Part shown: positions 52,220 through 61,597 of the stretch, in pieces
Numbering within the stretch: position 1 is the stretch's first letter
Layout: every line of letters begins with the position of its first letter
Source: Stenotrophomonas rhizophila
GTDB taxonomy: Bacteria > Pseudomonadota > Gammaproteobacteria > Xanthomonadales > Xanthomonadaceae
Assembly: GCF_003751305.1 (NCBI RefSeq)
Contig: NZ_RJKV01000001.1
Location: 1,593,586-1,657,585 of the forward strand
DNA length: 64,000 bases
Reading direction: 5' to 3'
Program-made: the position numbers and the translations under genes
Notes under the pieces: generated by a model
The model's database searches: none
The model's input: only the letters and a program-made list of their open reading frames with translations
What the model was told of the DNA's origin: nothing

Positions 52220-52762
52220 ATGGAACTTCTTCCCCTGGTGGCACTGGTGCTGGGCGTACAGGTGGTGATCAACGACCTGTACGCCCGGCGCGTGTCCAAC
52301 CGCGGGTTGCTGATTGCCTCGGCAGCAGCGCTGGTCGGGTTGGCCTGGCAGTGGCTTGGCGCCGCTCGGGGCTTCCCTGCCACGCATCTGATCGGCTTCG
52401 CGTTGGGCCTGCTGTCGCTGTTGCCGTTCTACGCGATCGGCTGGATGGGCGCGGGAGATGTGAAGTACTTCGCCGTGCTTGGGCTGCTGCTCGGGGCCGC
52501 GCCGTTGCTGCCGATCTGGATTGTCGCCAGCCTGCTCGCCGGTGCGCACGCGGTGTGCGTGATCGTGGGGCGTCGACTGGCGCCGCGCCTGGCGGGGCTG
52601 CCGCTTGTCGATGCAAACGGCCCGCTGACACGCCGGCTGCAGCCGGTCTTCGCGCAGTGGCGGCAGGCCCGCCAAGGGCGCGTCGGCATTCCGTACGCCG
52701 CCTACCTTGCACTTGCCAGCATGGGGTGGGTATTGCAGCAGTATCCGGGAGCTTTCAGATGA
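52220..52762 (+). CDS. cpaA: Prepilin peptidase of the Tad system (CpaA/TadV, A24 aspartic protease)
   Basis: 180 residues from the ATG at 52220, polytopic. The catalytic aspartates are visible: VVINDLYARRVSNR near the N-terminus and GAGDVKYFAVLGLLLG (the GxGD motif). Short A24 form without the methylase domain, as usual for Tad loci. It cleaves the Flp and pseudopilin leaders at the inner membrane. Its stop overlaps the tadE-like start as ATGA. Confidence 0.93.
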   Translation: MELLPLVALVLGVQVVINDLYARRVSNRGLLIASAAALVGLAWQWLGAARGFPATHLIGFALGLLSLLPFYAIGWMGAGDVKYFAVLGLLLGAAPLLPIWIVASLLAGAHAVCVIVGRRLAPRLAGLPLVDANGPLTRRLQPVFAQWRQARQGRVGIPYAAYLALASMGWVLQQYPGAFR

Positions 52763-53247
52763 GAAGCGGCTTCCCGCACCCCGGAACCAAACGGCGGCAG
52801 CACGGCATCGCCACGCTCGAGTTCGCGCTGATGCTGTTGTTCGGTCTGTTGCCCTTGCTGCTGGTGATGTACTCCGGCGTGATGATCATGGCCGTGCAGC
52901 AGACCCTCTCGGCCGCTTCGGCGGAGGGCGCACGCGCCGCCTTCCGGCATGCGACGCCCACAGAGCGGCGCACCGCGGCCTGCCTGGCAGCGCGCCGCTC
53001 GATGCAGTGGCTGCTGACCTACTCCAGACAGGCGCCCAGCTGCACCACGCCGGGCGCCGCACCGATCAATGTCTCTTCCCCTGCCCCATGCGCGGACCTG
53101 CCCAGCGCGCAGTGCATCAGCGTGCAGGTGAGCTACGACTACCGCACGCACCCCTTCCTGCCGGGCACCGGGCGTGTGTATGGCTGGGTGATGCACACGC
53201 CCTTGCGCAGCACCGCCGTGTCGCAGCTGGATCTGGGCGGCAACTGA
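52759..53247 (+). CDS. TadE-like pseudopilin
   Basis: 162 residues. The N-terminus TKRRQHGIATLEFALMLLF has a prepilin-like cleavage after Gly16 with Glu at +5, then one transmembrane helix and a Cys-containing periplasmic domain (four cysteines after residue 70). This is the TadE family of minor pseudopilins processed by CpaA. It starts within the cpaA stop. Confidence 0.88.
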   Translation: MRSGFPHPGTKRRQHGIATLEFALMLLFGLLPLLLVMYSGVMIMAVQQTLSAASAEGARAAFRHATPTERRTAACLAARRSMQWLLTYSRQAPSCTTPGAAPINVSSPAPCADLPSAQCISVQVSYDYRTHPFLPGTGRVYGWVMHTPLRSTAVSQLDLGGN

Positions 53248-53266
53248 TGATTCTCCGGAGAACCCC

Positions 53267-54298
53267 ATGCTCAAGTTGACCCGCGTCGCCGCGGTACTGC
53301 TGATCGGACTGGCAGTGATCCTGGCGATCGTCGCCTTCGGGATCAGCCGCCGCGCCGCGCCGGTGCCGCCGGGGATCCCTGCCACGGCCAGTGCGCCGGC
53401 CCAGCCAGCCACCTGGCCGGTGGTCGAGGCCGCCGCCGCATTGCCGGCCGGACGCCCCATCGCGTCCAGCGATCTGCGTCTCACCGGCCACGCTGAACAA
53501 CCGACCGGCGGCTACACATCGATCAATGCACTGATCGGCGCGGTCCCCACGCAGGACATCGCCATGGGGACCCGCATCACCACCGGCCAGATCGCCCAGG
53601 GCTTCTCACTGCGCCTGAACCCGGGCGAGCGTGCGCTGGCCGTGCCGGTCGATGAACTGGCCGCGGCCGGCAACCGCATCCAGCCGGGCGACTTCGTGGA
53701 CGTATTCCTCAACCTGCGCGCCTCCGGCGGACTGCGCAACGACGGAGACGCCCAGACGCGGTTGTTGTTGTCGCGCCTGCGCGTGCTCAGCTATGGCGCG
53801 CACGATCTGCAGACCGCGACCGACCTTGCCACCGATGGCAGCCAGGCGACCACGGACAGCCGCGCGCAGGACATCACCGGCGGTGGGCGCACCAGCAGTT
53901 CGCGCAGCGACACGGCCACAGCCCCGGCACGCAGCGCCGTGCTGGCGGTGCCGGTCGCCGAGGCGAACAGGCTGCTGCTCGGCGCGCAGCAGGGAAAGCT
54001 GTTCCTGGCCCTGCGCAACCCCGCCGATATCGGCCTGCCTGACCCGTCCTTGTACCCCGCGCCAGGGCGCGTGCTCAGTCCGCGCCGGGAACTGTCCGCC
54101 GAGGAACGCCTGGCGCTGCAGCGACCCGAGAACGACGCCTATGCGGGGCTGGATACCGACGCACTGGCCGGACGCGGCCGCAGCAGTGTGGCGGCGCTGC
54201 CCGGTCCATCCAGCACGCCGCGCCGGGCATCACCGCGAGCGGATCGCGGCATCGAAATCATCCGTGGCGATGTTTCCTCCCACAGCGGGTCGCGTTGA
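53267..54298 (+). CDS. cpaB: Tad pilus assembly protein CpaB (RcpC), SAF domain
   Basis: 343 residues from the ATG at 53267 (GGAGAACCCC upstream), with an N-terminal membrane anchor (about 9-27). The SAF domain lies at about 60-110 (LPAGRPIASSDLRL, GTRITTGQI) and the RcpC core includes ALAVPVDELAAAGNRIQPGDFVDVFLNL. A Ser/Arg-rich C-terminal tail (about 300-343) is not typical. CpaB is periplasmic and is thought to gate or support the CpaC secretin. Confidence 0.92.
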   Translation: MLKLTRVAAVLLIGLAVILAIVAFGISRRAAPVPPGIPATASAPAQPATWPVVEAAAALPAGRPIASSDLRLTGHAEQPTGGYTSINALIGAVPTQDIAMGTRITTGQIAQGFSLRLNPGERALAVPVDELAAAGNRIQPGDFVDVFLNLRASGGLRNDGDAQTRLLLSRLRVLSYGAHDLQTATDLATDGSQATTDSRAQDITGGGRTSSSRSDTATAPARSAVLAVPVAEANRLLLGAQQGKLFLALRNPADIGLPDPSLYPAPGRVLSPRRELSAEERLALQRPENDAYAGLDTDALAGRGRSSVAALPGPSSTPRRASPRADRGIEIIRGDVSSHSGSR

Positions 54299-54302
54299 GC
54301 CC

Positions 54303-55682
54303 ATGCCGAGACAGCCCATGACCGAACGCCTCACCTCCGCACGCCGCCTTCGCCACGCCCTGCCACGCTGCCTGCTGCTGGCCATGTTGATCGGCAGCCC
54401 GTTGCTGGCCAGCGCCGATGCCGAGCTGGTGCTGCAGACGCGCGAGCAGCGTCCGTGGTCATTGCCCGCCAACCTGGAGCGGGTGGCGATTGCCGACCCC
54501 AGCGTGGCCGACGTGGTCATGCTGCGCGGCCGCGAGGCCCTGCTGGTCGGCAAAGCGCCGGGCAGCACTACGCTGCTGCTGTGGCGCAACGGTAACCGCG
54601 AGCCGGAGCGGCTGCAGATCGAGGTACGCAGCGCGGTACAGGGCGCGTTGACCGCACAGGGCGGCGGCACCGGGCTGCTCGTGCAGGATGGCCAGGGCCT
54701 GCTGCAGGGCCTGAGTCCGTCACTGCTGGATCACCAGAACAGCATCAAAGCCGCGGCGATGGCGGTGGGCAAGGAAGGTCAGCTGGCCGACATCTCGACC
54801 ATCGCCAGCGGCGGCGTGGTCCAGGTGGAGGTGAAGATCGTGGAGTTCAACAAGTCGGTGCTGCGCCAGATCGGCATGAGCTTCGGCAACAAGAACTTCA
54901 ACCGCAACAACGGCTTCTATTACGGCATCACCCGCCCGGGCGCGACCCTGCCCGGCGTGCTGCCGGCCGGAGAGTCGGCAGGTGATGACCTGATCGTCAC
55001 CAACCCGCTCTCCTCCGCATTCGGGCTGGTGTTCAAATCCCTCACCCACGGGTGGGATGCCAACATCGAACTGCTGCAGAGCAACGGCATGGCCCGCGTG
55101 CTGGCCGAACCGACCCTGGTCGCGCTCTCCGGGCAGAGCGCGAGCTTCCTCGCCGGTGGCGAACTCCCGATCCTGGAACCGCAGGGACTGGGCACCACCA
55201 CGGTGACCTTCAAACCATTCGGCATCGGCCTTACCGTGACCCCCACCGTGCTCGGACCCAATCGCATCGCGCTGAAAGTCGCCCCGGAAGCGAGCGATCT
55301 GAACTATGCCGCCGGCATCACCTACAACGATGTGCAGGTGCCATCGATCACCACGCGCCGCGCGGATACCACCGTGGAGCTTGGCGATGGTGAGACCTTC
55401 GTGATCGGCGGCCTGGTCAGCAACAACGTCTCGTCCAACGTGGACAAGGTGCCGCTGCTCGGCGATCTTCCGATCATCGGCTCGTTCTTCCGCACGCTCA
55501 ATTACAAGAAAGAGGAAAAAGAACTCGTCATCATCGTCACGCCACGGCTGGTGCAGCCGCTGGCCCAGGGCACGGAAGTTCCGTTGCCGGGTCAGCGCGA
55601 GGCATCGCCGAACCTGCCGGTCTGGGGCGCCTGGCTGTTGAGCCCGGCCTCTTCGGACCAGCTGCCCGGGTTCTCGCGCTGA
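54303..55682 (+). CDS. cpaC: Tad secretin CpaC (RcpA)
   Basis: 459 residues from the ATG at 54303 (an ATG at 54318 is equally possible), with a Sec signal ending near LLASADA. The N-terminal N0-like domain is WSLPANLERVAIADPSVADVVML. The secretin domain (about 210-430) has VEVKIVEFNKSVLRQIGMSF, LAEPTLVALSGQSASFLAGGELP, TVELGDGETFVIGGLVSNN and VPLLGDLPIIGSFFR. It is the outer-membrane channel through which the Flp pilus passes. Confidence 0.94.
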   Translation: MPRQPMTERLTSARRLRHALPRCLLLAMLIGSPLLASADAELVLQTREQRPWSLPANLERVAIADPSVADVVMLRGREALLVGKAPGSTTLLLWRNGNREPERLQIEVRSAVQGALTAQGGGTGLLVQDGQGLLQGLSPSLLDHQNSIKAAAMAVGKEGQLADISTIASGGVVQVEVKIVEFNKSVLRQIGMSFGNKNFNRNNGFYYGITRPGATLPGVLPAGESAGDDLIVTNPLSSAFGLVFKSLTHGWDANIELLQSNGMARVLAEPTLVALSGQSASFLAGGELPILEPQGLGTTTVTFKPFGIGLTVTPTVLGPNRIALKVAPEASDLNYAAGITYNDVQVPSITTRRADTTVELGDGETFVIGGLVSNNVSSNVDKVPLLGDLPIIGSFFRTLNYKKEEKELVIIVTPRLVQPLAQGTEVPLPGQREASPNLPVWGAWLLSPASSDQLPGFSR

Positions 55683-55707
55683 ACCCGATGCCAGGAACCC
55701 GCCCGTC

Positions 55708-56985
55708 ATGTCCACCGCCCTGCAGCTTGTCCACCCCCAGGATGCGTCGATGAAGCTCGTACTGTTCGCGCCCGATCGCGAGCTGGCCACGCTGTTGTCG
55801 GCGTTGCTGCCGTCGCTGGGCGTGCAGTGGCTGGACAGCGCGGCGCCGGCCTCGGCGCTGGAACCGCTGCGCGATACCGGCTGCGTGGTGCTGCTCGATT
55901 TCCGTCATCAGCACGCGGTGTTTTCCGCAGCGCTGACCCGTCAGCTGCAGGCGCAGGCACCGGAGCTGCCACTGGTGGCGATCGGATCCACCCATGCCGA
56001 GCACATGGACGGCGTGGTCGCCGCGCTGCGAGCGGGGCTGCGCGATCTCCTCGATCTGGACGGTGCGCCGCAGGAAATGGAGGCGGTGCTGCGCCGCGCC
56101 GCTGCACTGGCCCTGCGCGGCGAGGGCGCCGCCACGGCCGCGCTCCCGGCACCGGCCAAGGCGCGGATGGTGCTGCTGCTCGGTGCCCGCCCCGGCGTGG
56201 GCAGCAGTACGCTGGCTGCGCACCTGGGCGTACTGGACCAGCAACTGGCCGCCAGTCAGACGCCGCCACCCGATGCCGCACACCCCGGCAACCATCTGCT
56301 GCTGTTGGACCTGGGCCAGCCCACCGGCGATGCAGCGCTGTACCTCAATGTCGACGCGACCTTCCACTACGAGGATGCGCTGCGCAACGTGGGTCGGATC
56401 GATGCCACCCTCGTCCGCACCGCGATGGCGCAGCATCCCACCGGGCTGACCCTGCTGGGCCAACCACCGGGCATGGAAGGCACCGCACTGGCCGATCCGG
56501 GCATGCTCATGCAGCGCCTGCGCGGGGTCTTCCATACCGTGCTGTGCGATCTGGGCGGCATCTGCCCGCGCCAGTTGCCGATCTCTCTGCTCAACAGCGC
56601 CGACGAAATCTGGCTCATCGCCGATCAGTCGATCGGCACGCTGGTCTCGCTCGATCAGCTGCTGCGCCACCTGGAACAGGTCGGTGCACGCGACGCCCGC
56701 CTGCAATTGGTGATCAACCGCCACGACGATGCCAGCGGACTGAGCCCGGACCAGATCGCCGCGCGCTTCTCGCTGCCCCTGCTGGCCACCCTGCCCGACC
56801 GCGCCGCCCTGCGCTCCAGTGCCAGCCATGGCCGCCTGTTGCTTCAGGATGCCCCCCGTGACCCGTATGTGCGTGCCCTTGCCCCGCTGTTGTCGCACCT
56901 GGACCCGGCGGCTCCCGCGCCGGCCAGGGGCTGGCGGGAACACCTCGCCCTTCGCCTGAGTGGTTCCCCATGGAAGACAAAGTGA
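55708..56985 (+). CDS. cpaE: Tad localisation protein CpaE/TadZ with degenerate P-loop
   Basis: 425 residues from the ATG at 55708; the in-frame ATG at 55750 has a better-spaced AGGA and is possible. An atypical receiver-like domain (about 15-135) precedes a MinD/ParA-type ATPase. The P-loop is GARPGVGSSTLAAHL: the deviant Walker A KGGVGKT has lost both lysines (Arg161 and Ser167 stand in their places), so hydrolysis may be weak or absent. TadZ homologues mark the pole and recruit the pilus machinery. The gene overlaps cpaF by 16 bases. Confidence 0.9.
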   Translation: MSTALQLVHPQDASMKLVLFAPDRELATLLSALLPSLGVQWLDSAAPASALEPLRDTGCVVLLDFRHQHAVFSAALTRQLQAQAPELPLVAIGSTHAEHMDGVVAALRAGLRDLLDLDGAPQEMEAVLRRAAALALRGEGAATAALPAPAKARMVLLLGARPGVGSSTLAAHLGVLDQQLAASQTPPPDAAHPGNHLLLLDLGQPTGDAALYLNVDATFHYEDALRNVGRIDATLVRTAMAQHPTGLTLLGQPPGMEGTALADPGMLMQRLRGVFHTVLCDLGGICPRQLPISLLNSADEIWLIADQSIGTLVSLDQLLRHLEQVGARDARLQLVINRHDDASGLSPDQIAARFSLPLLATLPDRAALRSSASHGRLLLQDAPRDPYVRALAPLLSHLDPAAPAPARGWREHLALRLSGSPWKTK

Positions 56986-58322
56986 CCCCGTTCCCTTCCG
57001 GTGCCACGCGTGCCGACGCCGGTCCCGAACCGGACGGCCAGCCGCCCTCGTTCGAGCAGTCCGAGCAGTACCAGAAGGTACTGATCGCCGCGCATGAGCA
57101 CCTGCTCAACAGCATCGAGGATGAGCGCATCGACATCGACGCGTGGGCGCCGGATACCGTGTCGCGCTATGTGCACGCGCAGACCGCCGGCTTCGTCCAC
57201 GAATGGCGTATCCCGATCAACGAAGCGGAGAAGGACATCGTGGCCAATGCGCTGGTCAAGGAGCTGACCGGCTTCGGCCCGCTTGATGACCTGCTGCACG
57301 ATCCGGAGATCGAGGACATCCTGATCAACGGCTACAAAGACATCCACGTCTCCCAGGGCGGCATGCTCAAGCGCGCGCCGCAGCGCTTCAGCGATGACAG
57401 CCACCTGCTGCGCATCCTGCGCCGCATCCTGGCCCCGCTCGGGCGCCGCCTGGACGAATCCAACCCGATGGTGGATGCCCGCCTGCCCAATGGTGGGCGC
57501 CTCAACGCCATCATCTCGCCGCTGGCCGTGGATGGGCCGATGGTCTCCATCCGCAAGTTCCGCAAAGACCCGTTCACGCCGGACGAGCTGCTGCGCATGG
57601 GCACCTTCGACCGGCCGATGCAGGCACTGCTGCACGCGATGGTGCTGGGCCGCTGCAACATTCTCGTGTCCGGTGGCACCAGCTCGGGCAAGACCTCGCT
57701 GCTCAATGCACTGGCCAACTACATTCCGGCCAATGAGCGTGTGATCACCGTGGAGGACACGGCCGAGCTCTCGCTCAACCACCCGCACGTGGTGCGACTG
57801 GAAAGCCGAATCGGCGGTGCCGACGGCAACGGCGCGATCAGCATCCGCGATCTGGTCCGCAACAGCCTGCGCATGCGCCCGGACCGGATCGTGGTCGGCG
57901 AAGTGCGTGGCGCCGAAGTGCTGGAAATGCTGCAGGCGATGAACACCGGGCATGACGGATCCATGGCCACCATCCACGCCAATTCGCCGCGCGACTGTCT
58001 CTACCGCATCGAGATGCTGGCCGGCTTCGCCGGTTTCCAGGGCAGCGAGGACAGCCTGCGCCGGCAGATCGCCAGTGCCATTGATTTCATCGTGCAGATT
58101 TCGCGTCTGGGCAGCGGCCGCCGGGTGCTGGTCTCGATCACGGAAATCACCGGCGTCACCGACAACATGATCGCGACCCAGGAGATGTTCCGCCACGAAG
58201 TGCAGCTCGATGCCGACGGCAAGGAATACGACCGCTGGGTCGGGCTGGGTTTCCAGCCGCATTCGCACAAGCTTGAGCCGTTCCGTCGTCAATTGCGCGA
58301 AGCGCTCGGTGGAGGTTTCTGA
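56970..58322 (+). CDS. cpaF: Tad pilus secretion ATPase CpaF/TadA
   Basis: 450 residues. Walker A GGTSSGKT is at 235-242, the Asp box is [11 protein letters not shown], Walker B is [11 protein letters not shown], and the His box is [19 protein letters not shown]. These are the complete signatures of the type II/IV secretion ATPase superfamily, TadA branch. It powers both extension and retraction of the pilus at the inner membrane. Its start overlaps the end of cpaE, and tadB follows after two bases. Confidence 0.96.
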   Translation: MEDKVTPFPSGATRADAGPEPDGQPPSFEQSEQYQKVLIAAHEHLLNSIEDERIDIDAWAPDTVSRYVHAQTAGFVHEWRIPINEAEKDIVANALVKELTGFGPLDDLLHDPEIEDILINGYKDIHVSQGGMLKRAPQRFSDDSHLLRILRRILAPLGRRLDESNPMVDARLPNGGRLNAIISPLAVDGPMVSIRKFRKDPFTPDELLRMGTFDRPMQALLHAMVLGRCNILVSGGTSSGKTSLLNALANYIPANERVITVEDTAELSLNHPHVVRLESRIGGADGNGAISIRDLVRNSLRMRPDRIVVGEVRGAEVLEMLQAMNTGHDGSMATIHANSPRDCLYRIEMLAGFAGFQGSEDSLRRQIASAIDFIVQISRLGSGRRVLVSITEITGVTDNMIATQEMFRHEVQLDADGKEYDRWVGLGFQPHSHKLEPFRRQLREALGGGF

Positions 58323-58324
58323 GC

Positions 58325-59266
58325 ATGGTCACGGTCCTGCTCCTGTGCAGTGCGGCGCTGGTGCTGGTGGCGCTTGCCGTCGGCCTGTGGAGCAGTGCCA
58401 GTGCGCGCGAGCAGCGCCGGCTCTCCACGCAGCACGCCGAGCAGCGCCTGACCCGGGCCTACAGCGCACCGCGGCTGGCAGGGCTGGGCGACGCGCCCGC
58501 ACCGATGCCGGTCAGCAGCGCCGTGCCGGCCGGTGCGCCGTGGGACGCACTGATGCGCCGTGCCGCCCTGCCGACCGGCTGGCGGGTACCGTTGCTGATC
58601 CTTGCGGGCGCCGCGTTGCTGGCATGGATCACCGCCGCACGCCTGGGCACTGCGTGGGCGGTGCCGATCGTCCTGGTGCTGAGCGCATTGGCAAGCGGGT
58701 TCTGGATATCGCGACGGATCTCTCGCCTGCAGTCCAAGCTGCTGCGCCAGCTGCCGGACTTCCTGGACAACCTGGTCCGCCTGGCGGCCCTCGGCAACAG
58801 CCTGCAGATGGCCTTCCAGACCTCGGCGGCACAGGTGCCGATGCCGTTGCGCGGGCTGCTCGACACGACGCTGTCCTACACGCGCAGCGGGCTGGACCTC
58901 GATCGTGCCCTGGCGCAGGCCGCCCAGCCCTATCGGCTCGAAGCGTTGAACGTGCTGTCGGTCGTGCTCGGGGTCAGCGTGCGCATCGGTGGGCGTGCCG
59001 ACCAGATCCTGCAGCGCATGGCCGATTTCATGCGCGACCTGGATCAGGCTCAGCAGGAACTGATGGCCACCACCTCCGAGACGCGCATGTCGGCGTGGGT
59101 GCTTGGCCTGCTGCCACCGATCAGCGCCGTGCTCATGGCGATCACCAGCCCGGACTTCTTCCAACCCATCATCCACGAGCCGCTCGGCCACAAGCTGCTG
59201 CTGTGGGCGCTGGGCCTGGAAATGATTGGCGGCTTCCTGCTGTACCGCCTGGCGAAATCGATATGA
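58325..59266 (+). CDS. tadB: Tad inner-membrane platform protein TadB
   Basis: 313 residues with an N-terminal helix, a pair of helices near 95-130 and a C-terminal pair. The T2SS-F domain includes LPDFLDNLVRLAALGNSLQMAFQ and LDRALAQAAQPYRLEAL. With TadC it forms the membrane platform that works with CpaF. Start two bases after the cpaF stop. Confidence 0.92.
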   Translation: MVTVLLLCSAALVLVALAVGLWSSASAREQRRLSTQHAEQRLTRAYSAPRLAGLGDAPAPMPVSSAVPAGAPWDALMRRAALPTGWRVPLLILAGAALLAWITAARLGTAWAVPIVLVLSALASGFWISRRISRLQSKLLRQLPDFLDNLVRLAALGNSLQMAFQTSAAQVPMPLRGLLDTTLSYTRSGLDLDRALAQAAQPYRLEALNVLSVVLGVSVRIGGRADQILQRMADFMRDLDQAQQELMATTSETRMSAWVLGLLPPISAVLMAITSPDFFQPIIHEPLGHKLLLWALGLEMIGGFLLYRLAKSI

Positions 59267-59303
59267 CAGGTCTTCGCAGCACGCCTGCCCAAGGGGGCCA
59301 TCG

Positions 59304-60254
59304 ATGACCGCCGATCACTGGTGGATCGCGGCCCTGCTGGCGCTTGCCGCCGGGATCGCCCTGCTGGGCCTGCGCGGCTGGGTGGTGAGCAACCGTGATC
59401 AACGCAGCCAGCAGGCCCTGCAGTCCGCCCTGCGCCCCCGCGATGCCGCAGCCACACCAGCAGCGCCGCCCACGCCCAGGCGGTCGCTGCGGCAGCACTG
59501 GCTCGATGCTATCGCCGCGTTCGGCGAGCGCTTCAACGGCGGGCGCATCGAGGCTGCCCTGCTGGCGCCGGAAGATCGTCTGCTGCTTGACCAGGCCGGG
59601 TGGAACACCCAGGCCGGTACCGCGATCTTCCTGGGTCTGCGCGTGCTGATCGCCGTGGCCACCGTACTGGCGGTGCTCGCCTTCAATGAGAGCACCGGCT
59701 TCAGCCGCGTCATGGTGATATTCGGAGCACTGGCGTTTGGCATCCTGTTGCCCAAGTTCGCCCTGCGTGCATGGGCCATGCGACTGCGCAAGCAGGTCCG
59801 TGCCGAACTGCCGCTGCTGATCGACCTGCTGCGCCTGCTGCAGGGCGTCGGCTTCAGCATGGACCAAAGCCTGCAGACGCTCGGCGACAAGCTGCGCAAC
59901 GCCATTCCGGTGCTCGGCCGTGAAATCCACCAGGCCAACCTCGCCTACATGCACGGGCGCAGCCGCGAGCAGTCACTGCGCCGGCTGGGTGAATCCTTCG
60001 ATGACGAGGATCTGCGCAGCCTGGTGCAGCTCATCCTGCAGGTCCACGCACACGGCGGCGCGGTGCAGGAGCCGCTGCGTCAGTTCAGCCTCCGCCTGCG
60101 CGAACAGCGCCGGTCCACCCTCAAGGAGAAGGTCGGCAAGCTCTCCGTAAAGATGACCGTCGTGATGATGTTGACGCTGCTGCCAGCGCTGATGCTGGTG
60201 CTGGCCGGCCCGGCCATCATCGCCCTCGCCTCCGCCCTGACCAAACTGGACTGA
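59304..60254 (+). CDS. tadC: Tad inner-membrane platform protein TadC
   Basis: 316 residues from the ATG at 59304 (AAGGGGG upstream); the longer reading to 59226 overlaps tadB. It has the same helix pattern as TadB, with LPLLIDLLRLLQGVGFSMDQSLQTL and LRSLVQLILQVHAHGGAVQEPL of the T2SS-F domain. It is the second platform subunit. Confidence 0.92.
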   Translation: MTADHWWIAALLALAAGIALLGLRGWVVSNRDQRSQQALQSALRPRDAAATPAAPPTPRRSLRQHWLDAIAAFGERFNGGRIEAALLAPEDRLLLDQAGWNTQAGTAIFLGLRVLIAVATVLAVLAFNESTGFSRVMVIFGALAFGILLPKFALRAWAMRLRKQVRAELPLLIDLLRLLQGVGFSMDQSLQTLGDKLRNAIPVLGREIHQANLAYMHGRSREQSLRRLGESFDDEDLRSLVQLILQVHAHGGAVQEPLRQFSLRLREQRRSTLKEKVGKLSVKMTVVMMLTLLPALMLVLAGPAIIALASALTKLD

Positions 60255-60259
60255 CCACC

Positions 60260-61150
60260 ATGCGCCATGCCGTGCTGTCCCGCGCCTGCCTGCTGCTCGC
60301 CGCCACCGTGGTGTGCGCCGCGTGTTCAAACATGCGCAACGGTTACCGCCAGGACCCGATGGCGCTCGCCTCGCCCGAGGTCCCGCCGCAGGATGACAAG
60401 CAGCTGTATGCCGAGCTGATCGCCAAAATGCAGCAGCAGGGCGCGTACTACGCCTCGCTGGCGCATGTGGATGCCTACCGCCAGCGCTATGGCGACAGCC
60501 CGCAGCTTCGACTCTTGAACGCTGACGCCCTGCGCGAGACCGGTCAGCGCGAGGCTGCCGTGGCCATGTACAGCAGCCTTACCAACGGGCCGCAGGCCGC
60601 CGCCGCCTGGCACGGGCTTGGCCTGATCGCCGCCCGTGATGGTGACGCTGCCCGCGCCGAACAGGCGCTGGCCCGCGCCGTCCAGCTGCAACCACTGAAC
60701 ACCGGCTACCTTGGCGATCTTGGGTTCGCGCGGCTTCGCGCGGGCGACTGGTCGCGCGCGCAGGAACCCTTGGCCAAGGCCGCCGAGCTGTCTCCGGGCA
60801 GCGCCAAGGCGAATGCGAATCTGGCGGTGTGGGCTCTGCTGCGCGGCCAGAATGAGATGGCCGAGACGATCATGCGCAATGCACGGCTGACCGATGCAGC
60901 ACAGGCCGAAGTCCGCCGCCTGGCCGACCAGCTCCGCCAGCAGGCGCCCCCCGCCCCCTCGATGCAACGCGCCCCGGCCAGCGTGGCAGCAACGGACGTC
61001 ACGCCCACACCCCGCGCCGCGCGAGTGCCCGCAGCAGCACGCCGCGTCGCGCTCGATACCGAACGCCGCAGCAGCGCCGACGCGCGGCTTGCCCCGTCCA
61101 TGCTCGAGCGCTTCGGCGCCTCCACCCCTGCCAGCGAGATCACCCCATGA
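60260..61150 (+). CDS. tadD: Tad assembly lipoprotein TadD, TPR repeats
   Basis: 296 residues. The lipobox is VVCAACSN. At least three tetratricopeptide repeats (about 85-205) are visible: DALRETGQREAAVAMYSSL, LGLIAARDGDAARAEQALAR and LGFARLRAGDWSRAQEPLAK. The tail (230-296) is Pro/Ala-rich. TadD is a pilotin-like lipoprotein that helps secretin assembly. Its stop overlaps the next start by ATGA. Confidence 0.92.
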   Translation: MRHAVLSRACLLLAATVVCAACSNMRNGYRQDPMALASPEVPPQDDKQLYAELIAKMQQQGAYYASLAHVDAYRQRYGDSPQLRLLNADALRETGQREAAVAMYSSLTNGPQAAAAWHGLGLIAARDGDAARAEQALARAVQLQPLNTGYLGDLGFARLRAGDWSRAQEPLAKAAELSPGSAKANANLAVWALLRGQNEMAETIMRNARLTDAAQAEVRRLADQLRQQAPPAPSMQRAPASVAATDVTPTPRAARVPAAARRVALDTERRSSADARLAPSMLERFGASTPASEITP

Positions 61151-61584
61151 CCCGGTTGCCACGTCTTTCTGCCCCGCTGCGGCGCGTTGGGACGACCACG
61201 GTGCTTCTGGTCGCTGTGCTGCCCGCGCTCGCGGCTGCGCAGCAGCCCCCCCTGACGGGCCAGATGCTGGGGGGACACAACGCCGCCCCAGCCGCCCCTG
61301 CGCCACTCCCTGTCGCTCCGCCGGCAGGACCTGCCGCGCTCCCCGCGGCGAGCGCGCCGGTCGAGCGGTACACGCCTCCGCCACCGCCATCACGGACCGA
61401 GATCGGCCAGACCACCCGCGATCTGCTGCGCATGCAGGCCGAAGGAGCACACGCCGGGCCGCGCCTGCCCATCCTGGGCGATCAGGCCGCCGCCAGCTAC
61501 CAGCGCTACCTGAAAAGCTTCGAGCATGAGATTCCCGAGTTCCTCAAAACCAGCGTGAAAAAGGACGTCAGCGGTACCAACTAG
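61147..61584 (+). CDS. DUF3613 secreted protein of the Tad operon
   Basis: 145 residues with a signal ending near LAAAQQ (residue 32), a Pro/Ala-rich linker and a short C-terminal domain (about 78-145: TEIGQTTRDLLRMQAEGAHA, LGDQAAASYQRYLKSFEHEI) of the DUF3613 type seen in Tad operons of beta- and gammaproteobacteria. Function unknown; probably a periplasmic accessory of pilus assembly. Confidence 0.85.
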   Translation: MTRLPRLSAPLRRVGTTTVLLVAVLPALAAAQQPPLTGQMLGGHNAAPAAPAPLPVAPPAGPAALPAASAPVERYTPPPPPSRTEIGQTTRDLLRMQAEGAHAGPRLPILGDQAAASYQRYLKSFEHEIPEFLKTSVKKDVSGTN

Positions 61585-61597
61585 GGAGGTTGAGGCC

